From JBBRCX01 sp038204465 (GTDB lineage: Bacteria; Planctomycetota; Phycisphaerae; Tepidisphaerales; Tepidisphaeraceae): a DNA stretch of 64,000 nucleotides. Below are positions 57,921 to 64,000 of this stretch, one piece after another (positions within the stretch are counted from its first letter, which is position 1; each line of letters starts with the position of its first letter). The notes under the pieces were generated by a model that worked only from the letters and a program-made list of their open reading frames with translations, did not search any database and was not told the DNA's origin. The stretch is from NCBI GenBank assembly GCA_038204465.1, contig JBBRCX010000006.1, forward strand, positions 10,321 to 74,320. The letters run 5' to 3'. Position numbers and translations under genes: made by a program.

Positions 57921-57980
57921 GTGGCTCACGCCCGACTTCCCCTGGAAGTGATTGCCGTGCCACGAGCTCAAGGCTTCAAG

Positions 57981-59744
57981 TTAGTTCGGAACCCCAGCAA
58001 ACTGCAGGTCTCTGATCTCCAGCTCCACGCTGCTGCGCCCGTTGAATTCGTTGATGGTCGGCTCCACCGCCAGGTCGATCGGGGTGCCGGGGGTGAGGTT
58101 GTCCAGGAGTTGGCCGTAGCCGAAGGCGATGCACTTGAGACTGTGCTGGCCCTGGCGGACATGGAGCTGCAGGTGCTCGCCGCTGGGGCCGACGCGGCGC
58201 GGGGGGGCGGCGACTTCGAGCCCGCGACAGCACAACACCGGCTTGCGGTTGCCGTGACCGAAGGGGCCGAGCCTTTTCAAATCGGTCACGAGTGCTTCGG
58301 TCACCTGTGCCAGATCGGCCAGGCAATCGAGGTGGATCTCGGGGATCAGCATCTCAGGGCGAATGCTGCACTTCGCGTGTTCGCAGAACGCGTGACGGAA
58401 GCCGTCGAGATTTTCTGTCTTCAGGCGCAGTCCCGCCGCCATCTCGTGCCCTCCGTAGCCTTCCAGGTGTTCGCCGCACGCCTGCAACGCCCGCGCGAGA
58501 TGGAAGCCGAAGATGGACCGTCCGCTGCCCTGGCCCTGCCCATTGCTCAGCGCGATCATGATCGCGGGCCGGTGGTAGCGATCGACGATTCGCGAGGCGA
58601 CGATCCCGATCACGCCCGCATGCCACCCCTCCTGCGCGAGGACGATTGCGCAGCTGCCGTCTTTGTCCAGGCCGAGTTCCGTTACCTGCGCCACCGCCTC
58701 GCCGAGGATTCTTCGTTCAATCGCCTGGCGGGCGCGGTTCTGCGTCTCGAGATAGACCGCGATCTCACCGGCCTTCGCCTGGTCGGCGCTGGTCATCATC
58801 TCGACGGCCAGCCGCGCGTGCCCCATCCGCCCGCAGGCGTTGAGGCGCGGCGCGAGCAGGAACCCGACGTGGACGCTGTCGAGCTTCTGCCCGGTCAGCC
58901 CGGCCGACTCAATCAGCGCCTTGATGCCGACAAGCTTGCTCTGCTTCAATCCGCTCAAGCCGAAATGGGCGAGGACTCGGTTCTCACCCACCAGCGGCAC
59001 CACGTCGGCGATGGTCCCCAGCGCCGCCAGCGCTGTCGCTTCGATTAGGAATGCGCGAAATGTTTCGCTGACGCGATTCGCCCCGCTTATCGCCAGGCCG
59101 ATGCCCCAAGCGAGCTTGAAGACGACCCCCGCGCCGCAGAGCGAAGCGTTCGCATACGCCGGACCCTCGTGCGGCAGGCGCGGATGGACAATCGCATAGC
59201 AGTCAGGAAGGAGGGCGGCAGCTCCCGATTCATGCCATTCGTGATGGTCGGTGACGATCAAGTCGACGCCGCGGTCGCGGGCGATCTTCGCCGGCTCCAT
59301 CGCGGTGATGCCGCAGTCGACCGAGACGATCAGCTTCGCGCCGCCGTCGCAGAGCTGCCCGATCGCTTCATCGCTGATGCCGTAACCTTCCTCAATGCGG
59401 TGGGGAATGTAGAACGCCGCGCGGCCGCCGAGAACGCGCACGGCGTGCCAGAGAATCGCGGTGGCGGTGATCCCGTCGACGTCGTAGTCGCCGTAGATGA
59501 CGATTTTTTCGCCGTCGCGAATCGCGCGGGCGATCCGCTCGGCGGCTTTCGTGAGGTTTGGAATGCCGGCCGGATCGTGAAGGCACTTCAGGCTCGGCCG
59601 CAGGAAATCCTGGCACTCGGCCGGCTCGCGCATGCCGCGGCCAAGGAGGATCTGCGCGATGAGCGGCGAGGTCTTCAGCCGCTCCGCCAACTCCCGCGCC
59701 CCCGCATCGGGGGCGGCTACGTTCCATCGCTTGGGTTGGTGCAT
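57981..59744 (-). CDS. recJ: Single-stranded-DNA-specific exonuclease RecJ
   Basis: A 587-residue 5'-3' exonuclease of recombination and mismatch repair. DHH phosphoesterase motifs: YGDYDVDGITATAIL, SVDCGITA and VTDHHEWHE (DHH). DHHA1 region: HAGVIGIVASRIVDRYHRPAIMI, with GSGRSIFGFHL and GGHEMAAGL. The C-terminal OB-type domain has KCIAFGYGQLLDNL. Several His and Asp ligands are intact. The ATG at 59744 (MHQPKRWNV) is preferred; an ATG twelve codons upstream is possible. No linked repair genes. Confidence 0.95.
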   Translation of the reverse strand: MHQPKRWNVAAPDAGARELAERLKTSPLIAQILLGRGMREPAECQDFLRPSLKCLHDPAGIPNLTKAAERIARAIRDGEKIVIYGDYDVDGITATAILWHAVRVLGGRAAFYIPHRIEEGYGISDEAIGQLCDGGAKLIVSVDCGITAMEPAKIARDRGVDLIVTDHHEWHESGAAALLPDCYAIVHPRLPHEGPAYANASLCGAGVVFKLAWGIGLAISGANRVSETFRAFLIEATALAALGTIADVVPLVGENRVLAHFGLSGLKQSKLVGIKALIESAGLTGQKLDSVHVGFLLAPRLNACGRMGHARLAVEMMTSADQAKAGEIAVYLETQNRARQAIERRILGEAVAQVTELGLDKDGSCAIVLAQEGWHAGVIGIVASRIVDRYHRPAIMIALSNGQGQGSGRSIFGFHLARALQACGEHLEGYGGHEMAAGLRLKTENLDGFRHAFCEHAKCSIRPEMLIPEIHLDCLADLAQVTEALVTDLKRLGPFGHGNRKPVLCCRGLEVAAPPRRVGPSGEHLQLHVRQGQHSLKCIAFGYGQLLDNLTPGTPIDLAVEPTINEFNGRSSVELEIRDLQFAGVPN

Positions 59745-59877
59745 GTTTCGCCGCCGCCCGCCCGGGGCCTCCTGCCACATGGGATGCAGCTGATTTTAGT
59801 CCGATCGAATCATGCTCGCCAGTTTTCCCCCGCGTCGCGCCTGCTATCGTCTACTCTGCCAGGCTGCATCTCGCCGC

Positions 59878-60324
59878 TCAGCGCCCATCTCCGCGCGCCC
59901 CCGCGATTTCAACCTCAAGCTTCTGGATCTGCTTGCTCTTCGCCTCGATGTCCTTCTCCTTGCTTTCGATCTCCTTCTTCTCGCTGGTGATGTCGACGCG
60001 GAGCCGGCCGTACAGGTTCAGGTACGCGTTGGCGACGAAGACGAGCGCGAAGAACGCGATCAGGTACCCGCGCCAGCCGTCGTACATCAGCTTGAAGCGC
60101 GTCATCAGCAGGAAGGCGACGGTCACGTAGTGGCTGAAGCAGTATTCGCAGGTGAACAGATAGAAGAACTTCCGTTGGAACAAGCTCGCGCAGGCCGTGC
60201 TGCGATGCAGGCACCACTCCCGCGGCTCGCGGAAGAACTCCTCGAACACCACGGTCCGCGCGATGCTGGCGATGGGCAGCGCCAGCACGAACAGGCCGAC
60301 AATCTGCTGCCAATTGAGGTTCAT
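59878..60324 (-). CDS. Membrane protein with C-terminal coiled coil
   Basis: A 148-residue protein. It has hydrophobic segments (IVGLFVLALPIASIARTVV and WRGYLIAFFALVFVANAYLNLY) with a Cys-containing middle (FYLFTCEYCFSHYVTVAFLL) between them. The last ~40 residues are charged heptads (SEKKEIESKEKDIEAKSKQIQKLEVEI), clearly coiled coil. The CEYC motif and following 'SHYVT' recall DUF1360-like small membrane proteins. Function unknown. It lies between recJ and the divergent metallophosphoesterase. Confidence 0.6.
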   Translation of the reverse strand: MNLNWQQIVGLFVLALPIASIARTVVFEEFFREPREWCLHRSTACASLFQRKFFYLFTCEYCFSHYVTVAFLLMTRFKLMYDGWRGYLIAFFALVFVANAYLNLYGRLRVDITSEKKEIESKEKDIEAKSKQIQKLEVEIAGARGDGR

Positions 60325-60477
60325 GGGGCACCGATCCGTTCGCCGCGGCCTTGCTTTCCCATCTATAACCGTGCGAGAACGGTCCGAGGAACGTCCGATC
60401 TCGCCAATCGGTTTTGCCCACGCCCCCCTGGTCTGCGGGCTGGTAAAATGAGCGGGGCTTGGCGCGAGGACGATTCG

Positions 60478-61455
60478 ATGAAGCACCCCACCAGCCGACG
60501 TGATCTGCTCCGCAATGCGCTACTCGCCGGTGGAACTGCGCTCTGCGCCGGCGCACCGTCGGTCGTCGCTTCGGAAGAAGCGGCGCCGCTCCGCTTCATG
60601 CATCTCACCGACATGCACGTGCAGCCCGAACTACGGGCCGCCGAAGGTCTTGCCGCGACCCTCGAATCAGTTTCCCGATTGACGCCAACTCCGCAGTTCA
60701 TCGTCACCGGCGGCGACCACGTCATGAACGCCTTCAGTGAGTCGAAGCAGCGCTGCGAGCTTCAGTGGGGGCTCTACACGAAGACGCTTTCCTCCGGAAC
60801 GAGGGCGAAGATCTACCCGGTTCTCGGCAACCATGACGTGTGGGGCTGGGGAGCGCCTCAATCGATTCGCGAAGATGAACCGGGCTACGGCAAGGCAATG
60901 GCGATGGACCAACTGTCGATGAGAAGCGCCTACTACTCTTTCGACGCGGGCGCCTGGCATTTCATCATCCTCGACAACATCGCCCGGCGGGATGACAACT
61001 ACTTCGGCAGCCTCGACGACGTACAGACCGAATGGCTCGAGGCGGATCTGAAAGCCAACGGCCCTCATCGGCCCGTCTGTGTCTTCACCCATATTCCGCT
61101 TCTGAGCGTCTGTGTCTTCTTCGATGGGGAGCGGGTTCAGAAGACCAACTGGGTTGTCCCCGACCAGTGGATGCACCACGATGTGAAGCCGCTGTTGAAC
61201 CGCTTCAAGCCATACCGCGTTCCGCTGCTGGTTTCAGGTCACATGCATCTGGTCGATCGAGTGGAATACATCGGGATGACGTTCATCTGCGATGGCGCAG
61301 TCTGCGGCAACTGGTGGAAAGGCCCGAACCAGGAATTTGCCGAAGGCTACGGCGTCTTTGACCTCTGGCCCGATGGGCGCTTCAAGCATCAGTATGTTCC
61401 ATATGGCTGGAAATCCGCATACCACAGGAATCCGTCGCATGGCTTGCGGGGTTGA
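60478..61455 (+). CDS. Tat-exported calcineurin-like metallophosphoesterase
   Basis: A 325-residue protein. A twin-arginine signal (SRRDLLRNALLAGGTALCAG) is followed by a metallophosphoesterase domain with HLTDMHVQ (D45, H47), TGGDH, LGNHDVWGWG, THIPLL and SGHMHLVD. These are the five metal-binding blocks of the calcineurin fold, giving a two-metal phosphoesterase outside the cytoplasmic membrane. Substrate unknown, perhaps organic phosphoesters. The ATG at 60478 is set by the Tat signal, with AGGA upstream. A PhyH gene follows after 24 bp and a sugar isomerase after that. Confidence 0.9.
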   Translation: MKHPTSRRDLLRNALLAGGTALCAGAPSVVASEEAAPLRFMHLTDMHVQPELRAAEGLAATLESVSRLTPTPQFIVTGGDHVMNAFSESKQRCELQWGLYTKTLSSGTRAKIYPVLGNHDVWGWGAPQSIREDEPGYGKAMAMDQLSMRSAYYSFDAGAWHFIILDNIARRDDNYFGSLDDVQTEWLEADLKANGPHRPVCVFTHIPLLSVCVFFDGERVQKTNWVVPDQWMHHDVKPLLNRFKPYRVPLLVSGHMHLVDRVEYIGMTFICDGAVCGNWWKGPNQEFAEGYGVFDLWPDGRFKHQYVPYGWKSAYHRNPSHGLRG

Positions 61456-61479
61456 TCCCCGTGTGACAAGGAAAGCCCA

Positions 61480-62307
61480 ATGACCGAACCGACGATCCGG
61501 CTTACGGAGGAACAGATCGACTTCTATCACCGCGAAGGGTTTCTGACCTTGCCGGCGATCACGACCGCGGACGAGGTTCAGTGGTTGCGCGGGATTTACG
61601 ACCGTTTGTTTGAGAACCGCGCCGGCCGCGATCGCGGCGACCAGTTTGATCTCGGCGGCGCCGACGAGGATGGCAAGACGGCTGTGCTGCCTCAGATTCT
61701 CGGCCCGTCGAACTATGAGCCTGAACTGAAGCAGGGGCTGTTCCGCGTCAATGCCCTGTCTGTGGCGCGGCAGCTGTTGGGTGACAAGGCCGACTATCAG
61801 GGCGAGCATGCGATCCTGAAGCCCGCCTTGATCGGCGCGCCGACGCCCTGGCATCAGGACGAGGCGTACTGGAACCCCGACTATGACTACAACGCGATGA
61901 GCATCTGGGTGCCGTTGCAGGACGCGACGCTGGAGAACGGCTGCATGCAGTTTTTGCCGCGGAGCCATCGCATGGAGGTGCAACCGCACCACAGCATCGG
62001 CCACGACCCGCGCGTCCACGGGCTGGAAGCCGACTCGATCGACACCTCATCCGCGGTGCCATGCCCCATCACGGCCGGCGGCGCCACGATCCACCACAAT
62101 CGGATGTTCCACTACGCCGGGCCGAACCGCTCAACGGCGCCGCGTCGTGCGTACATCCTCGGCTTTGGCCTTCCGGCAACCAAGCGCGGCGCGACCCGTG
62201 ATTTCTATTGGAATCGAATGAAGCAGACCCCGCGCGAGGCGCGGGCCAGGGCCACCGCGCCGGATGCCACCCAGCCGTTTGTCATCCCATCTGACGCAAA
62301 GGCGTAA
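61480..62307 (+). CDS. Phytanoyl-CoA dioxygenase family protein (copy 2)
   Basis: A 275-residue Fe(II)/2-oxoglutarate oxygenase. The N-terminal IDFYHREGFLTLPAITT is followed by the iron-binding HxD (H125/D127 in WHQDEAYW) and the distal His in TIHHNRMFHYAGPN (H206 by spacing). Arg for 2-oxoglutarate lies in APRRAYILGF. It shares the segment 'LQDAT.E.GCMQF.P.SH' with copy 1 at 48910-49647. It is 24 bp after the metallophosphoesterase and 129 bp before the sugar isomerase, so the three may act together on a phosphorylated or lipid-like substrate. AAGGA precedes the ATG. Confidence 0.88.
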   Translation: MTEPTIRLTEEQIDFYHREGFLTLPAITTADEVQWLRGIYDRLFENRAGRDRGDQFDLGGADEDGKTAVLPQILGPSNYEPELKQGLFRVNALSVARQLLGDKADYQGEHAILKPALIGAPTPWHQDEAYWNPDYDYNAMSIWVPLQDATLENGCMQFLPRSHRMEVQPHHSIGHDPRVHGLEADSIDTSSAVPCPITAGGATIHHNRMFHYAGPNRSTAPRRAYILGFGLPATKRGATRDFYWNRMKQTPREARARATAPDATQPFVIPSDAKA

Positions 62308-62436
62308 GACAAGGTTGGATCGGGTTTCGTTGAGACGAAGCGATGCCGGTTGGCCTCCATCGCAATTCCGGCGTGCAACCGTCGCGCTCTGTAAATTGCT
62401 CGCTATGATTCCCGCCTCTGTAACCAAAGGAATTTC

Positions 62437-63318
62437 ATGGCAACTCGCACCGGTGGTTTCCCTATCGGCCTTCGACGCGGCTGGACCGACTGGCAGAAGG
62501 ACATGAAGTCGCTCGCCTCGTGGGCGAAAGGCGCGGGGTTCGAAGCGATCGATCTCGGCGGCGTCACCGCCGATGACGCCGCGACGCTCGCCGGCGCCAG
62601 CCTTCGCCTTGGCTCGGTCGATCTGCTTGACTTCGGCAGCATCATGGCGAGCGATCCCTCCCAGCGCAAAGATGTCATCGAGAAAAACGTCACCTACGTG
62701 AAACGGGCGGCCGCCGCGGGGGCGAAGGTGTTCTTCACCTGCCTTATTCCAGGAGATCCAAGCCGCGCCCGCTCAGAGAATTACCGGCTGGCGGTCGAAT
62801 CGTACGCGCCGATCTGCAAGGCGATCGAGGCCGCCGGCGGCGCGCTCGCCATCGAAGGCTGGCCCGGCGGAGCGCCGCACCTCGCGAACCTCTGCTGCAC
62901 GCCCGAGACCTGCCGCAGTTTCCTCAAGGATGTTGGCAGCAAGGCAGCCGGTTTGAATTACGATCCGTCCCACCTGATCCGCCTGGGTGTCGATCCCATT
63001 CGATTTCTCAAGGAATTTCTCCCGCACATTCACCATGTCCATGCCAAAGACACTGCGATCGATTCTGAGGGTATCTATGAGCTGGGCCGGTACCAGAGCA
63101 GTGCCTTCGGCAAGCCGCACGGCTTCGGCGAATACGTCTGGCGCTACACCATCCCCGGTCATGGCGAAACACGCTGGGTCGATGTCTTCAATATCTTGAA
63201 GTCGGCCGGCTACAAGGGAATCGTGAGCGTCGAGCTGGAAGACGAGAACTTCAACGGCAGCGAGCCGGGCGAGAAGGCGGGCTTCACCCATTCGTTGGCG
63301 TTCCTGCGCGGGGCGTGA
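62437..63318 (+). CDS. Sugar phosphate isomerase/epimerase (xylose-isomerase-like TIM barrel)
   Basis: A 293-residue TIM-barrel protein. Metal and substrate residues of the AP-endonuclease-2/IolE-like superfamily: ALAIEGWPG, GLNYDPSHLIRLGVD, HHVHAKDTAID and IVSVELEDENF. The HVHAKD and SVELED blocks carry the expected His and Glu/Asp ligands. It would isomerise or epimerise a keto sugar; the exact sugar is unknown. It is preceded by the PhyH gene. AAAGGA lies upstream of the ATG. Confidence 0.9.
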   Translation: MATRTGGFPIGLRRGWTDWQKDMKSLASWAKGAGFEAIDLGGVTADDAATLAGASLRLGSVDLLDFGSIMASDPSQRKDVIEKNVTYVKRAAAAGAKVFFTCLIPGDPSRARSENYRLAVESYAPICKAIEAAGGALAIEGWPGGAPHLANLCCTPETCRSFLKDVGSKAAGLNYDPSHLIRLGVDPIRFLKEFLPHIHHVHAKDTAIDSEGIYELGRYQSSAFGKPHGFGEYVWRYTIPGHGETRWVDVFNILKSAGYKGIVSVELEDENFNGSEPGEKAGFTHSLAFLRGA

Positions 63319-63384
63319 TCGTTCTGGCTGCAGGGCAGACCCATGTTGACGTGCAGATCCAAAGCAGGAAGTTCTCCGGCGGTC

Positions 63385-63402
63385 GATGTCTTGATAGACA
63401 TC
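63385..63402. terminator. Stem-loop GATGTCT-TGAT-AGACATC
   Basis: A perfect 7-bp stem with a 4-nt loop, 67 bp after the isomerase stop. An A/T-rich stretch follows (AACCAAATTATTTCTTCC) but no clean T-run. It may end the isomerase transcript or belong to the leader of the following surface-protein gene. Confidence 0.45.
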
Positions 63403-63530
63403 TAGAACCAAATTATTTCTTCCGAACCGATTTCAAACCTCTGCCGTACTTTGAGCACCGGACGGATCCGAAAAGGCGAGGCGCCTTCTCGAGGGAAGTA
63501 TCCATCCAAGAAACTTAAGAAGGCTCAATC

Positions 63531-64000
63531 ATGACACTCAAGTCGTTGCTGCGCACCCTCATCGTGCGCCCGTCGGATGCTCTGCGCTCTTCCAACCGTC
63601 TACGCGCCGCCGCTCACGCCGCGGTTGAGACGCTCGAGCGGCGGCAGCTGCTGACCGCCACGCCGACCTTCTCCGCCGGCGCAACGGCCGACGAGGGAGT
63701 CAACTTCAGCCTCACCGTCAACGCCAACGCGACCAACGTTCAGCATTACTCGCTCGACTGGGGCGACGGCAGCGCGGCAACGGACGTTGATAGCAGCGCC
63801 GCCAGTCAGCTCTTCACTCACAAGTACGCCGATGGATCCGCCGCCGGCACTGCCCGCACCGCCACCGCCACGCTCACCTACGCCGACGGCGCCGGCAGCG
63901 CCACCAAGGCGCTCACCGTCCGCAACCTCCCGCCTTCGCTGCTGGTCAGCCGCGCGGCCGCCGCGGCCGAAGGCTCGCTCTTTACGCTTCACTTTGCCAC
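63531..64000 (+). CDS. LExRxLL surface protein with PKD-like domains, N-terminal part
   Basis: A frame open to the window end (156 codons). Residues 32-43 are VETLERRQLLTA, the planctomycete 'LExRxLL' motif after an Arg/Ala-rich start. Then comes TFSAGATADEGVNFSLTVNANATNVQHYSLDWGDGSAATDV with LFTHKYADGSA, a PKD-like repeat (WGDG...H.YAD), and the beginning of a second one (AAAAEGSLFTLHF). Such proteins are usually very large extracellular adhesins or cell-wall proteins. The remainder is outside the window. GAAGG lies upstream of the ATG. Confidence 0.8.
   Translation, partial: MTLKSLLRTLIVRPSDALRSSNRLRAAAHAAVETLERRQLLTATPTFSAGATADEGVNFSLTVNANATNVQHYSLDWGDGSAATDVDSSAASQLFTHKYADGSAAGTARTATATLTYADGAGSATKALTVRNLPPSLLVSRAAAAAEGSLFTLHFA

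Noticed and set aside
61395..61406. TGTTCCATATGG considered as a fourth parS-like site
   Set aside because: Only the left half-site fits; the right half (CTGGAA) breaks the palindrome and the core is ATAT rather than AYRT. It lies in the metallophosphoesterase coding sequence.

Overview
The window looks like chromosomal DNA of a high-GC planctomycete, most likely of the Phycisphaerae/Tepidisphaerales type. Four observations support this. Three secreted proteins carry the planctomycete N-terminal 'LExRxLL' motif (21025-22746, 53359-54318, 63531-end). There is a PEP-CTERM protein (23110-23850). There are many phytanoyl-CoA-dioxygenase, sulfatase, heparinase-like and TIM-barrel sugar-isomerase genes. 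Core genes are scattered as singletons or broken operons: atpD stands alone, nuoD/E/F are interleaved with other genes, and parB has no parA beside it. The assignment comes from gene content; no search was run.

Layout. 1-6.1 kb: 3' part of a heparinase-like gene, a LexA/CI-type repressor, a ferredoxin, plsY, a GtrB-like glycosyltransferase and asnB. 6.3-10.7 kb: a PagL-like barrel, a BamE/SmpA-like lipoprotein, dnaN-dciA with a ~600 bp non-coding region holding two near-consensus DnaA boxes, and small proteins. 10.7-14.3 kb: a metal-type ABC transporter divergent from rpoN. 14.3-25.4 kb: an envelope/surface block with an LTA-synthase-like sulfatase-fold enzyme, two paralogous GT2 enzymes, a GT-C enzyme, a glycine-zipper lipoprotein, a secreted beta-helix protein and the PEP-CTERM protein. 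25.6-29.2 kb: a coupled lipoprotein/ATP-grasp/DUF350 cluster and a double-FHA protein. 29.2-37.4 kb: an oxidoreductase, RNase Y, a DUF983 protein, a tiny membrane protein beside a strongly structured intergenic element, a HEEGH protease-like protein, a P1B ATPase and a thioredoxin-like protein. 37.4-42.3 kb: nuoD/E/F with five other genes. 42.5-46 kb: parB with three parS-like palindromes, ferredoxin-NADP reductase and deoC. 46-57 kb: a lipoprotein hydrolase, a GDPD-PhyH-YdjY-membrane run, a large possible carbohydrate-active protein, a matrixin with inverted domain order, a sialidase-like propeller and a lone atpD. 57-64 kb: a possible insertion-sequence relic beside a gene fragment, recJ, a Tat-exported metallophosphoesterase, a second PhyH, a sugar isomerase and the start of a PKD/LExRxLL surface protein.

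How the parts relate. parB with its palindromes, together with dnaN-dciA and the DnaA-box region 33 kb away, suggests the window lies in the origin-proximal part of the chromosome. PlsY, the three GT2 enzymes, the GT-C enzyme, AsnB, the LTA-synthase-like enzyme and the PEP-CTERM protein fit cell-envelope or exopolysaccharide work. The 47-55 kb and 60-63 kb blocks look like scavenging of organic polymers and phosphoesters.

Most notable items: a matrixin metalloprotease whose zinc-binding half precedes its N-terminal half; the parS-like cluster; a repressor with a complete self-cleavage geometry and a pair of candidate operators; three copies of an unrecognised ~78-residue protein family; a YgiB/YgiC/YjfL-like ATP-grasp cluster; and a ~90 nt nested inverted-repeat element. 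No tRNA, rRNA, CRISPR array or intact transposase was recognised.
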